From positions 6,388,501-6,452,500 of the forward strand of contig OX485805.1 of the NCBI GenBank assembly GCA_950295325.1: DNA of 64,000 nucleotides. Direction: 5' to 3'. Source of the stretch: Polytrichum commune (lineage: Eukaryota; Streptophyta; Polytrichopsida; Polytrichales; Polytrichaceae). Numbering within the stretch: position 1 is the stretch's first letter; each line of letters starts with the position of its first letter. Positions 48,691 to 61,460 of the stretch are shown piece by piece. Position numbers and translations under genes: made by a program. The notes beneath the pieces were generated by a model. That model was not told the DNA's origin and did not search any database. It was given only the letters and a program-made list of their open reading frames with translations.

Positions 48691-50224
48691 AATCTTGACA
48701 TATTGTTGGCATAGATCCAAGCTCAAAATGTGCATATACATGAAAGAAAACCTTTCAAGGACATCATTGAAGAGCAATTCATGATTTCAAAAGACATTCA
48801 CATAGATGAGGATATAGAACCTAGCACAACTCTTATGTCCATCACTTTGCTAATCACATGAAATCAAGACTCAAATAAATTTGAAATTTTATCACAACAT
48901 TACTCAATTGATGAGTTGTGTTCATGGGCCCAATAATAGATTCAAGAATAAAGACTCTGGAGTTGGAATCCCAATGCTTCAAATTCAATTTGAAGCAAGG
49001 ACGGTTGAACACATCTCATCAGCTGAATAATGTTATGATGGGAAAATTGAACCAAGCTTCAATTTTATATGTTGCAGAGTTCCATTTTCTTTTTTTCCTT
49101 CTATAATTGAAAGTTCAGTAGTATATTTGTATTATGTTTGAGGCTAGAGAGATGGATGGAATTGATATGACAGCAACTACATTTCTAAGACAAATTTTCC
49201 TAAACAAACCTGAACACTTCTAGATACAACTCCTGACCATGCAGACACTCCTACACACGGAGCTTTGATGTACCTAAAAGTGTCACCGAGGACAAACTCT
49301 GGACATCCAAAATGTCCATTTTTACTTGACGAATCTAGCAAAGTCACACACCAAGTTAGATAAATGTGAAATGGCAAATTATTTTCCATCGATCAGATTG
49401 ATACTACAGAATAGAAAGTCAGGTTTTGTTTGGTTTTATCAGCCTTGTAGTTTAGGATTCACTGTACGAATCCTAGAGCAAATGCCTTGCAGCAGCTGAA
49501 AATGAAAATTGCAAACCTACATCCGTGATAGATTTGCAATCTGTTTTCAATTAATATGCAGATAGTATCAAATGTGACAAACATACGAGACAAACCCTGA
49601 GGTGTAATTTAAACGTGTGCACATCACAAACAGCTCAATTGTGACCTGCGCGCTTGCTTGAAGAAGGCTGAGGAGCATCTTCGGTAGCTTATAACCAAAT
49701 TTAAGGATTGCATAGAACAAAACAAAAAACAAAAAATAGCGAGAAGATTCCGAATGCCCAACATTGAACAATGCCACTCACAAAACCAATAAAATTAGAT
49801 TTGTAAACTATGAATTTTGGCATTCCGAAATTCCAGGCGGCAACTATGATCTGTAGCACTCGCATGGGTCAACGTCGACTTCACAACCTGGTTTGGAGTT
49901 GCTAAAATCATTGTCAAAAAGTTTTATTTTGGATTATAAACCTTTTGAAGGCTAATATAGATTCTAAGAAACTATGTTTCAAATAGTCTTAGAAGTGTAA
50001 TTAATGACTTAGAGGGTAATTATGGTAGAAAAAAATTGCTTTAATTGGGTTTTTAATAACAACACCTGAAAGTGTAAACTTTTTCTATCAATTCCCACAC
50101 AAATGATATCTATGGGTCCCTCTAAATGCACTCTTGTTTCAATCTGAAGCTTGTTGCTCCATTTTGTGGTTGTAACAAAAAAAATGAAACTATCGATCAA
50201 AAGCATTAAAGACTGTTGGTAAGC

Positions 50225-50440
50225 CTTAATTTGAGGTCGCTCTTCTTAATCGAACACCTTATACATTTTAGTGGTATACAGACAAGATTTGTCGTTAAAT
50301 ATAAACACCAAAAGACACGTGTTACAATCAAATTGGAGTATGTGATAAGAATATAAACATCATCATAAAGTTGGTTGTTAACACAATTAAAGGGCCATTT
50401 TGTGATGAATCAAAGAGAAAGAAAAACCTTCAATTTCAAT
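50225..50440 (-). mobile_element. GGTATGTGGG-group MITE, reverse orientation
   Basis: GGTCGCTCTTCTTAATCGAA, AAACACCAAAAGACACGTGT, AATTGGAGTATGTGATAAG and AAGAGAAAGAAAAACC match the copy at 51135. Confidence 0.6.
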
Positions 50441-51134
50441 AAATTGGTCTCTTATATTTTATAGCTTTTGCATCTGAACTCCGATTCTGAAACTTGAAAT
50501 CACCATCTTTGTGATTTGCGTTCGCAGAAGTGATCAAGAAACAGACAGCTGATCTAAAAGGGAGAAGTTGCCACCCCTTGGAGACCTGAAATTTGGGTTG
50601 CTTCGAAGTGGATCACCGAAGCCGGTAGCTCAATGTGATTTGGATGAGCCGGGATTGCTTCGACAATGGCGGCTGAGAGTTCCAGAAAATGAAAGTAACC
50701 CCCCCTTAAAAAAGAAAAAGAAAAAAAGACTCAACATCGCCATGATCATCTTCTCATCGTCATCATCTTTGATCTCAATCCAAACTACTTGTATCAGATC
50801 GTGGGTCGCTGTTGCGTGTGGAGCTAGAAATACTCAGCTCCTTGAATCAATCGCCTACTATAAGCTAGCATAGAAAAATTTTCAAGGTCTGGATCAATCT
50901 GCAGGGAGTTACTTACCCGGGGTAACAAATTATCCTCATCTGCTTCTCAATCTCCAGCTGATTTTATTCAACTGATGTTTGGTAGTAATTTCCACAAAGA
51001 CTTGAGCAACTTACATGCTTGGAAACAAGAGGGCATTTAGTTGAGGAATCCATTGACGCCATTTGTTTCTGAATTTTAAGGATTCAAAGTCGACTGTGCA
51101 TTCGAATGTCGTTCAGCTTTGAAAAACTAATTTC

Positions 51135-51395
51135 TGAGGTATGTGGGCCTTAGACGGTCACTCTTCTTAATTGCAGATTTATGCCTGATCTGGTATGTGG
51201 AAATTTTTGCTTGTAATTGATAAGGGACATAAATATGTAACATGTGTTACACTGAAATCAATGGACTGTGTGCTCAAAATATGAACACTATTAGAACTAG
51301 GTTCATAGTTAACACATTTGAGAGGGCCTATGTACTGCAAGAGAAAGAGAATCCTCATTTTAGCCAAGTTGTAATACAACTTTTACATCCCATTT
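51135..51395 (-). mobile_element. GGTATGTGGG-group MITE, reverse orientation
   Basis: Starts GAGGTATGTGGGCCTTAGAC, then GGTCACTCTTCTTAATTG, GACTGTGTGCTCAAAATATG, AGAGGGCCTATGTACTG and AAGAGAAAGAGAATCC. It retains the best terminal repeat in the window. Confidence 0.7.
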
Positions 51396-51902
51396 TCGAA
51401 AATGAGTAATGTAAACTTGAAATGCCAATCTGGTGCTTGATTTGCGATTGCTAAGCTGACAAGACAATTCCCGATTCAATCCAACGGACAAAATGCTATG
51501 TGGTGTTGAAAGTGCCCACGGGCCACAATAAAGTCACACACACCCACCATAGGAGCAGCATGCTTTGTAAAGAAATGTGCCAGGTCACCTCATGACCATG
51601 GCTTCAAAAATCTCACTTGTAAATTTATTAGATTCTCACTTTGTAGTCATGGAAAATGCTTCAATCTAATCTTTAAGCCACGGCTGATCCAAAATGGATT
51701 TAACGTTTCTCGAAAACGTACCATAACTGCTTCCAAACCATGTTCTAATCTCTCAAGACGGATCATGACCCTTAGGCGAGGTTCTACACACAGCATTGAC
51801 TTTTTAAATGACGTAACTTCATTGAGATTGCCTTCTCACACAGCCATCTCCCTCCCTCCCATAGGCTTGCCAGACGACGCTGTAGGCTCCCAAATTTTGG
51901 GC

Positions 51903-51908
51903 TATAAA
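51903..51908 (+). promoter_or_regulatory. TATA box of the GH9 gene
   Basis: TATAAA in GGGCTATAAATTCTG, 176 bases before the start codon at 52084. This would place transcription start near 51935 and give a leader of about 150 nt. Confidence 0.55.
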
Positions 51909-52083
51909 TTCTGATGCTGCTCCTACACTTCCCCACACATCATACATACTCAGCCGCTGTCTCAATTGTGAATAAGACCTAGCATTAAAATTATCTGTGG
52001 GTGGAGATTATTCTGTGTGACATAATCGGTTGTTGATCAGTCACATTGAAATTTGAATTGGTCTTGTGGTGGAGGAGAACGTG

Positions 52084-55000
52084 ATGAGGAGGATGATGCT
52101 TCAGGAGGTGCATATTGTGCTTCGTGTGGTGGCAGGAAGTTTTTTAGTGTGGACGTGGTTGGTGTCAGCGGCGCTAGCACTTACAGCAACCGATTATGCA
52201 AGCGCACTCAACAAGTCCATTCTCTTTTACGATGTGCAACGCTCAGGAAAGCTCCCGAGTTGGCAACGCATCAATTGGAGGGCAAATTCAGCACTCACCG
52301 ACGGCAAAACCAGCAATGTATGTATAAACTGGTTCATTCAATTTGATTAATTGACCATTATTGTATCATCTTCTTCTTTTCAATTCGATTTACGTTTGTC
52401 ACTCAAATGAGTCGGGCTCGATTCACACTAATGTTTTATTTGATTGACAATAGCGTTCTGGCTAGCTAGAGCAGTTAAAGCTCACAGGGGCCCGAGTCTA
52501 TGTGTGATCATTACCTCTTTTCCAGTATCTAGGACAGTACATGCGATAGCTTACATAACATAAAATTTAGCATTGCTAAACGTCATGCTCCATAAATTAA
52601 AATTGAACTCATGTTCCATGGGGACCTTGCTGCGACACTAAGATTTACGTCATCGATTTTTGAGAGTAACGACATGTTCATTACTGGTCCTTGGTTGTAT
52701 TATTCTTCTATTTAGAGTGCATAGCATTATTAAGCAACATGTGGGAGCTCTATTTCTATGACAAGCTGAAATCTTTAGTTGTTGGTTTGATAGGAGTGGT
52801 TCTTAGACTAAGTGTTAAGTATGACCCTTCTCTGCATATTCTTGGATGTTATTTTAGAATATATGGAATTCATAGAGATTAGTTGGGTAGCTTAATAATG
52901 TTTTGTGAGGGTCAAGCATGAAGCTTAGCAATGTTATGTACCTTGCAGTAAAGTGTACAGATTTTGGATGCACCCAAGTAAGCTTTGTGAACTCACTAAT
53001 GATCTCTTTTTAATTAGACTCAAGGAGCAAATCTCCAAAAATCAGGGCCCTTGTCTCTAGGAATGAATCTCAAGCATAGTGAAGTGGCGGCAAGCTCCAC
53101 AAGGTCTCTGAAGTTCATGGCTTTTGTCCCAATATCTAGAAGTAAGGTACATGGTACCATTGGTTAAAATGGTACATGTACAATCATCCTAAATATCAAG
53201 GTATAAGTGATCAAGAGCCCTAAGGTCTCCTACTACCGTAGAAGGCACCCTATTTCATCTTTACTGTGTTGCAGTTTCCACATGGAATACAAATGGATCT
53301 TAGCCAATGTGAGCATGACATATCGCAAATTTGAAGAAAGTAGAATCGTTTGTCTTTGGAACAGAGAGTCCCCCCTACGGTAGTCCTCACCTCATTATGA
53401 GCCTATCTTAAAACGTAAAGCTAATTCAGATTCTCAGATCAAGGCTTCAAATTATTACACAATATCCATATAGATGATGGCTTCTGAATCTTGCCTCACA
53501 CAGCGCCTTAATTCATTCCTGATCCCATGGAATACTCTTCTGGAGCTTGATATTGATAATGTTGCGGAAGCATGAAATTGAAGAAGTAGTAGAAGCAAAC
53601 ATCTTTATGTACATATATAAACCATCATTGTGTGAGGAATTAGTAGAAGTATGATTAAAATGGGGTGATTTGAGTAACATCCTCTTCCAGGTGGACTTGG
53701 CGGGGGGATACTATGATGCCGGAGACAATGTGAAGTTTGGATTCCCCATGGCATTCTCCATCACTCTTCTCTCCTGGAGTGCAGTGGAATTCAGCCCAAA
53801 TTTGCAGAAAGCCGGCCAACTGAGCAACACGTTGAATGCGATTCACTGGGGCACGGACTACCTCCTCAAAGCCCACACCGGCCCAACTGAACTGTGGGTG
53901 CAAGTGAGTTCATGAATCCTAAAAATTTAGCGCTGTACCTGCAATTACATTGGGTAAGGTAGATGTGTGTTATTCAGACACCTTTCTCTCTGCACCCACT
54001 TCTTGTAGGATATGAAACACATAGCAATTAGTGCAAGATGATTAGCATATTCAAATCGTTTCAGTAGCTAGTTTGCCTTATCATTTTTGGAGCTTATATG
54101 AATATCTTAATCATTATCAAAGTGAAGATTCTCATGCTCGGTTTATGGCCATGTAGGTCTCCCCCCAATGTGGAAAGGGACAGGTCCCATGCGTAGCAAA
54201 GTTAGTCGTCTCATGTGATTTTCTATAAATTCATGTTTTCGTATGTATCATGCGACTTCTTACTGACGAGCAAGTAGAAGGTGTGCAGTAGGGAGGTAAT
54301 GAGATTGGAAGGTTACATGAGGTGGCGACCCAAAGAAACAGCAGTCAGAGAAGGACGGGTCCCATATGTAGCACTCATCTCATTAGATTCTCCATAAATC
54401 TTCTCTTATATATGCATCACAACATAACCTCTTAGTAAGTAATTCAAATTTTATGTGGGCCATCAACCTATCATACATAAATTGTAATAGAAGTCGATTA
54501 TTCTTTCATAAAATGTTGTGATTTAAATCAATCAATGTGGAATTGTGTGTTTATATAGGTTGGTAATCCTTATAGTGACCATAATTGTTGGGAGCGACCG
54601 GAGGATATGGATACGCCGCGCACGGCTTACAAGGTGTCTGCCAGTAGTCCTGGATCTGATGTAGCCGCAGAAACAGCTGCTGCTTTAGCCTCGGCATCTA
54701 TAGTGTTCAAGACCACCGATTCAGCATACTCCAACAAACTCCTCGCTGCTGCCAAACAGGTAAATGTGAACAAAGTACGAAGTATCTCCAAATATATGCA
54801 TCAATTATAGACATTATGAAAATATATTTATGTAGTTCTAGGAACATGGCCTACGATAGAAATGGCAAAAACTAGCTTTAGATGTGGATTACGACTATTG
54901 CTATAAATTACATGTTGCATGAACCAAGGAATTATTAATTGTGAAAAATGCACATCTAAAGAGGTGTGTCGACGATCGAAATGTTTTTCAAATTTGTATA

Positions 55001-58000
55001 ATCAAGGAACTTTCCAGCATGTTCTTGTAATTTTTTGTCCCAAAACATTTTTTTACAATGTGCATTGTTGTTTTTGGACAAGTCTTTCATCCAAACTTAC
55101 TGAAATCTTGGTCAGGATAATTTAGTCATTGGTGAAGAGGTTGGTAGCAAGCAAGTTGCAGCGATTTTTGAGTTGCAAGTGGCGGTTGCAGTGACCACAA
55201 TCTGTATGCTCACCGCTTTTTAAAATGACATAATTCTAAGCCACAACATGATGATCCTGACCCAAGACTTACTGCCATGAAATTACATATATGTCGTCTG
55301 AATCAGCTATTTTCTTTCGCGGATAAATACCGAGGAAAATACAGTGATGCAATTGCGGGAGCAGTCTGCCCATTCTATTGCTCCTACTCCGGCTACAATG
55401 TAAGTACCAATTTACACAAGACTGTTGAATGAAACGTACTTTTTCTGACCCATTTAGACCAGCGACTAAATTTGTATGAATCACTACTAGAACAAGCAAG
55501 CTCGAGAGGCTTGAATCCTGCCATTCAAGACCCATCCAAATTCAGCAAATTATTTTCCAGACTCACACAAAATGAAACCTCCTTCACTGTCAAAGAAGAG
55601 GAAGTGGTTACTATTACTCACCTTGTTTTTCATACTATATGCATCTCATAATCAACGAGGCCTCTGATCTTCTTGGTTCTACCCACGGGGGGATCACACC
55701 CCCTTACATTTCATAGCCACGTGCGATAAAAGTTTGCTACCCTATATTACATGCCATAGATAATTTTTAAAATTATGATATTTTTTCTACATACACATAA
55801 CCATTGGTAATATCTTTTGTATATTTTTGTATATTTTTAGTCATCTTCATTTTTTGTAGTAATTATTTTAGTTCAATGTTGCGTCATTCTAGTTAGAAAC
55901 GGTATGTTTTATTAAAAAAACAAATCATCAAATTTGGTTACAAATTTTTACTATGTAATAGATACCATGTATATCTACTCATGAAAAAAAAATCATAAAC
56001 TTTTGAACCATTTTGGTGATGCTTTATGTAAAAAGTAGATTTTGTTTTATCGCACGTGGTGTTCAACTTGACAATGAAGTGCACCCCCCGTGGTTCTACC
56101 TTTGGTCATTCCTTGGATGTCAAAGATATAAGTTATATCTATTCATTATTATTTTAAATCTTGAGGTTCACAAGAAATTAATCACATACGGGGGAACTAA
56201 AAATCTCACACTTGCTGGTAGACAGTTGGTTATGAATAAAGTAATTCTTCTCTCAATGTCGCAGTTCCAACTTGTGGCGTTGTGGCAATAGATATAGACA
56301 AAGCGTGTTATGAAATTTTTTGGGGTTTTTGACCTTGCATCTTAACATTATTCAACTGTTATTAACCGTTTTATTCTAATAATATTTAGTGACAATGCTT
56401 CACCCAAATCTCACTTGTTTTTCAAGTTGAATTCACTTATTAACAAGCATTCATAAGATAAAAATCTAACACTTTTCATGACATATTCTTGACCCCACTT
56501 AACCTTAATAACGTTATGATGATTGATGACACTTATCGATTTGCAGGATGAATTGGTATGGGGAGCTTCATGGATGTACAAAGCTACTAATGACAACACC
56601 TACTATCAGTACCTTGTTTCGAATGGCGCTACTCTTGGTGGAACAACTACTTCCACAAATGCATTCAGCTGGGACAATAAGTATGCAGGAGCACAAGTTC
56701 TGCTGGCAAAAGTAAGCACCCGATCAAATTTCGATCTATCATCATATTGTGAGTTTATAGCAGCTTCTATGTATATATGATTCTTTCCTTCTCACTCTCC
56801 ATGATCAATTAGAATTCATAATTTTCAATTACTATATGTTTTGGTGAAAAACGCAGTTCCTCCTGACGGGGAAAACAGCGCTTCAAGGCTACAAAGACCG
56901 GGCAGACAACTTTATTTGTAACGTTCTGCCCAAAAGTATCAGTCCGACTTCCCAAACCCCAGTCACACCAGGTACAACAATCTACACATTATTAGCTTCT
57001 TCTTCTTTTAAATGGCACAAGGAAGATTGGGCACTTTAAAAACATGACCTAGGAAACATGTGGAAAAGTGGACAAAATCTGTTCAAGGAGGTCCAATCCA
57101 ATGTTGTGTGGGCATTGTTTGTTTTTCCACATCATACCAGTGGTTAAGGATATTGAAAGAAAATTAGAATTTGATACCAAATGGGACATGAAATATATTA
57201 AAAATATTCATACAATGTCTAAGGATATATATTATAGGTGATACCATGGGATTTTGTATAATGGTACATGTGTGTGAATATTGAATGGGTAACAATATAA
57301 TCGGTATTGAAGAGTATGATTGCTACATGGTCGAGTATATTATACATGAACACATACCCTTACTAGAACTGTCCGGGTTGAACCTAGACATTTGCATAAC
57401 AGCTTTGATTCGTTCACTAGGATTTTCATTGGTTTCCATGTTTTGTCTTCTTTCCCACATGTTTCCCTATGTGATAAAATTGTCCAAAGTTTCATGAGCA
57501 CAGGACATGGTTAATTAGTCAAATGAGCACAGGTTGCACGGACTTTGCATTCCTTGCAGGAAGAGAAGTGTATGACTTATTCCTATGTCAAACCATCAAT
57601 TGCAAGGAAATTCTTGCTATTTACTTCAAGAAATTTGTTATAACGTTTTCGATGAACAAACATATGAATATCGGTGTTGGATTTCTAGGTGGGCTCATGT
57701 TCCATGACAACACGGTGAACATGCAGTATGTGACAACGGCTAGTCTTCTCCTCACTGTCTACTCCAGGTATCTCTCAAGCGCCAAGGCAACCATTAATTG
57801 TGGCGGAACTCGTGTGACGCCCGCCCAAATGTCTGCTTTTGCAAAGCAACAGGTAAGTATTCGTATTTCCTTGAAAGCTATCTACAGAAACACGCAGGGG
57901 TTGGCATCTTTAAAACTTGGTATGGAGCTGCTAAAACATTTAAATGAAGAAATTTGGGAGTTGCTTTCATGTGATAAGCCTTTTTTGATCTGTAAATTCT

Positions 58001-58835
58001 CTTTAAATGATTCCTTTTTGTAGGCGCGTAAATAAATACCCAGGGTCCTGAATGGTGACCCTTGCTTTAGTAAATTGCAACATTTGAAAGTAGTTCTAGA
58101 AATAACATCTGAAAGTGTAAACCATTTCCAAGTCAGACACAAATGGTGCCACTGGATCGGCCCTCTCAATGCCATGGCCCCTCGACTTTTCAAGCATGTC
58201 GACTTTCTCTGTGAAATAAAAAAAAAACATAATTGGTTCATTAGAAGCATTAGAAGTATGTATACTGTAGAGGGCTATATCTTATTCAATAATTTTGAGT
58301 GTCAGAGTGTAGTTTCCACATGGGAATCTGTCGGATCCCAACCTATGAAATAATGACACACGTCAAATAATCTTCCAAAACCAATTGTCTAACGGTGAAC
58401 CACATAGGCAACTACAACATACATTTAAAGTTTGAGACTATCCAGTAATAGAATTCTACCATGCTCATCACCGTGTCAAACTTGTGGCAACTTTACCAGG
58501 CAGATTACATCCTTGGACACAACCCAAAAAGCCTCTCGTACATGGTGGGGTTCGGCCCAAGCAGCCCAAAGCACGCCCATCACCGAGCTTCCTCCATGCC
58601 CTCTCTGAAAGCTCACCCTCAGAAAATTTCCTGCGGAGAAGGTTACTCGACTTATTTTAACAGTGGCAACCCTAACCCTAATCAAGCCACAGGGGCCATT
58701 GTTGGAGGGCCTGACCAGAATGATAATTTCAATGACGTGAGGTCAAACTCTCAGCAATCGGAGCCAACCACTTACATCAATGCACCCATGGTGGGTGTCT
58801 TTGCGGCCCTCGCTACTGGATCCGCTGCTGAATAA
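52084..58835 (+). CDS. Secreted GH9 endo-beta-1,4-glucanase (8 exons, 506 aa)
   Basis: Glycosyl hydrolase family 9 enzyme; it cleaves internal beta-1,4-glucosyl bonds of cell-wall glucans and acts outside the cell. Exons: 52084-52317, 53691-53903, 54559-54759, 55307-55399, 56547-56711, 56857-56971, 57689-57852 and 58500-58835; all introns are GT-AG and phases agree. The N-terminus is a signal peptide ([18 protein letters not shown]), and [23 protein letters not shown] opens the catalytic domain. DAGDN at 87-91 supplies the catalytic base Asp pair. HHR at 422-424 and D474..E483 in [11 protein letters not shown] complete the second family signature, E483 being the expected acid. There is no membrane anchor and no C-terminal CBM49, so it is a class B type enzyme. 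Start: 52084 is the first ATG of the frame; GTG codons upstream in the same frame are not plausible starts. AATAAA overlaps the stop region at 58832. Confidence 0.95.
53958..54165 (+). mobile_element. GGTATGTGGG-group MITE fragment in GH9 intron 2
   Basis: GGTAGATGTGTGTTATTC, TTTCTCTCTGCACCCACTTC, GGAGCTTATATGAATATC and AAAGTGAAGATTCTCATG match the left half of the copy at 60612. Confidence 0.7.
55684..56092. mobile_element. 409-bp MITE in GH9 intron 4 with perfect 8-bp target duplication
   Basis: It starts CACGGGGGG and ends CCCCCCGTG. A second inverted block lies further in (CCACGTGCGATAAAA at 55721, TTTTATCGCACGTGG at 56045). GTTCTACC flanks both ends exactly (55676-55683 and 56093-56100). 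An 8-bp duplication is typical of hAT transposons, so a hAT-derived MITE is likely, although the terminal bases are not a textbook hAT end. It carries no gene. Confidence 0.88.
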
Positions 58836-59331
58836 ATTAATAACAGCACGCATGCCGACATACTTAGTAATATGTAAATATATAAATATATATATACGTT
58901 GTGGCAAAGATGGAAACTCATGCAATCATAGATGAGCCATCTTCTTGGATTTTCCCTACCATTCTATAAGTGCTCATATGTGAGTCGACTGGCCAGATTC
59001 AGATGAATTTAAGTGAAGATTGTTCCTTTGATATTGGTCACAGTGCACCAATAGGGGTAGCACTGATTGATCATTCGGGTCATTCAGGTAGTTTCGTGCT
59101 TAGATTCTGGAGATATAATTCAATCCTAGTATTACTCCGTGTGTACTCCACCTCTTCACAGAAGAGAAATAGAGATAGTGCTCTCTTTGTGACAAAAGCC
59201 ATGTTCCATATTCTCTATATTGCAAAATAAGTACAGATTGAGCATTAATAAAGCTTGCTTTCTCCTTTGTGGCATTCAAGTCTCTCACTATAAGAATCTT
59301 CTTAATGTCATCAGGTAAGTTGGAATGTCAT

Positions 59332-59455
59332 GTAAGTTGGATGGGTCTTAAATGGTTAACTTTTCCAACTTATCCCACTTCTCTTAGGACATGAAGCACG
59401 CAATTTATACAAGATGGTTAGCAAATCCAAATCAAGGTTATGGCCACTTTTCTAC
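59332..59455 (+). mobile_element. GGTATGTGGG-group MITE, left-end fragment
   Basis: GTAAGTTGGATGGGTCTTAA, ATGGTTAACTTTTCCAACTT, CCCACTTCTCTTAGGACATG and AATCCAAATCAAGGTTATGG match the first third of the copy at 60612. Confidence 0.65.
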
Positions 59456-59885
59456 ATTGACTGCGCCAGAAGATTGAAAATTGTGTCCACCAACACCCAC
59501 TTCAAAGTAAACTACACTTGATTGTGTATAAAAGCGTGTATTGCAGTGATGAATATACCATGGCAAACTTATAACATCAGAAGAAACTGAACACTTCATC
59601 AGTGAATGAGCAAACCAATATTACTATCAAAAGTGAGGTTCACTACCAATAAGGTCAAGGCTAACAGTGGGAGCAATGGTATGATCTCAACATGTGGAGA
59701 ACGCTTCACACTGAGAAATCTTTGGAGTATCATGTAGGTTGCTACATTCACAATTTTCTAAAGCTAATGCAGAATATGTGCAATAGAGCTTAAGGTTAAT
59801 TGGAAAGTATGAAGTGTGATGATCAACTAAGTTATAGAGAGGGGCTCAGATATTGCCGATCGGCCACCTCTTCCTGCAGGGAAAA

Positions 59886-60078
59886 CTACACTCAACACCT
59901 AATGTAGTGTGGCACTAAAATTGGTGCGCCATGTCAATTAGAGTGGTATTCAAGACTTGTCATGTAGCACCAAGTGTTATGTGACACCCTCTCTAATTGC
60001 CACCCAGTGATTGCAAGCCAATTAATGTGGGTCGATGATGAATAATGTAGGCCACACTATATCAGATGATTTGTGTAG
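59886..60078. mobile_element. 193-bp MITE, TAGTGTGGC family
   Basis: Begins CTACACTCAACACCTAATG, then TAGTGTGGC, and ends GCCACACTATATCAGATGAT, TTGTGTAG. The ends are inverted with a few mismatches. It shares an internal block with the copy in LAX intron 7. Confidence 0.7.
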
Positions 60079-60611
60079 CCACAAGGCTCGGATTTTAACC
60101 TATCCAAGATAGATTCGTCAACTAAATTAATGAAAAATGGTTCCAGATGCAGGGCACGCGAAGGCTCCACACATGGGTACATTAATCTAAGACGTTGGCT
60201 CCATTTGGGCGAAGCTCAATCCAGCATCATTGATGTTCTTGGTTTGATCCAGGCCACCAACTCTGGTCCCTGTGGCTTGATTAGGATTAGGGTTCCAGCT
60301 GTTGAAGTAATCGCAGCCTTGGCTACATCCAATTTTCTGTGGCTGGGCTCTCACAGATGGAATGGACAAGGCCCTACAGTGAACACGAGTTGGGTTCTTT
60401 GGCTCCAAAGCCAATCATGTAGGACATGCCATTTGGGTTTCTTCCAAGAATGTAATCCGCCAACAGAAGACATCATTAACTTATTTTGGACCAACTTTCA
60501 AAGCCTTGCAAAACGTTAAACCCTAAACCCCAAACTGTAACCCTTAAGTGAAATCTGCAGAAATGGTGTATAAAAACAGCATCACCAAGATGATCTTCCA
60601 ATTAGTCATAG

Positions 60612-60988
60612 GGTAGATGGGTCTTCAATGGTCACTTTTTTCCAACTAGCCCAATTCTCTTAGGATATGAATTGCGTGATTAGTACAAAATGCTTACCAA
60701 ATCTTAACTAAGGTCGTACCCACTTTCTTTATAATTTTCAGAGCTCATAGGAATATCTTATTCATTATCAAAGTGGAGATTCTCGTGCTCACTAAATGGT
60801 CATATATCCCCCCCCCCCCCCTTATGTCGACTATTAGCTTAGGACGGTTAACAGTTTTTGAGCATGTAATCCAATCTCTCTTAAAACAGGTGTCTTTTTG
60901 GTGTCCATTCTTGAACCCACACCTAACCACACACCACTCAAATATAAGTGCCTGATTAAGATAAGTAAGCAAACTAGACACGTCTACC
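60612..60988 (+). mobile_element. Full-length GGTATGTGGG-group MITE, 377 bp
   Basis: Starts GGTAGATGGGTCTTCAATGG and ends with the inverse of GGTAGACGTGTCTAG. It has all core blocks: CCAACTAGCCCAATTCTCTT, GAGCTCATAGGAATATC, a C11-12 tract at about 60811, AATCTCTCTTAAAACAGG, CACACCACTCAAATATAAG and TGCCTGATTAAGATAAG. It lies in intron 7 of the GH9 pseudogene, ending 4 bases from the exon 7 donor. No target duplication is clear. Confidence 0.75.
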
Positions 60989-61460
60989 TTACCTGTTGTT
61001 TCACAAATGCGAAGAGAGTGCCAGGGGTCACTTGAAACCCGGCGCAATTCACATTCTGCCATGCATTCAATAAGTGTTTGGCATTGGTCATGAGGAGTAA
61101 GCTTGCCATTCTGATGTGCTGCATGTTTGACTGCCCGTTGTGGAAGAGGAGGCCACCTAAATAATTTAATTCATCACAACTTTCGTCAGCAGCTGATTCA
61201 ATTCTTTTGATGCTTGTTCACGCACTTCAACCACAGTCATGTTGAGCCTACAATACAATAGAAACTTCTCAATGCAAACCAAATAGGTGGATCAGGGTCC
61301 GGTGAGTGCTTACCTGGCGTGAGCAAAATCCAAGACATTGGACTGATGCCTTGTAGCAGAGTAATACAAATGAAGTTATCCACACGGTCTTTGTAGCCTT
61401 GAGGACTACCTTGAGCAGATAAAACGAACTGCATCACAGGCCATTATTTCATCAGTCTAA

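Larger units (their letters stand above)
45943..51890. other. Gene-poor AT-rich region
   Basis: No gene I can support. It includes MITE copies at 47070-47412, 50225-50440 and 51135-51395, a foldback MITE at 48516-48690 and an (ATT)n run at 48374-48393. A GC-richer patch at 50568-50710 has an open frame ending in a lysine run (LKFGLLRSGSPKPVAQCDL.., RQWRLRVPENES). This might be an exon scrap but has no partner exon. Confidence 0.55.
58836..60139. other. Spacer between convergent GH9 gene and pseudogene
   Basis: No gene. It includes the GH9 3' untranslated region (an AT-rich tract near 58870), a MITE fragment at 59332-59455 and a 193-bp MITE at 59886-60078. Confidence 0.6.

Noticed and set aside
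52053-52346. Alternative frame beginning [14 protein letters not shown] over GH9 exon 1
   Set aside because: It overlaps the signal peptide and QRSGKLP-coding frame, which continues correctly into exon 2.
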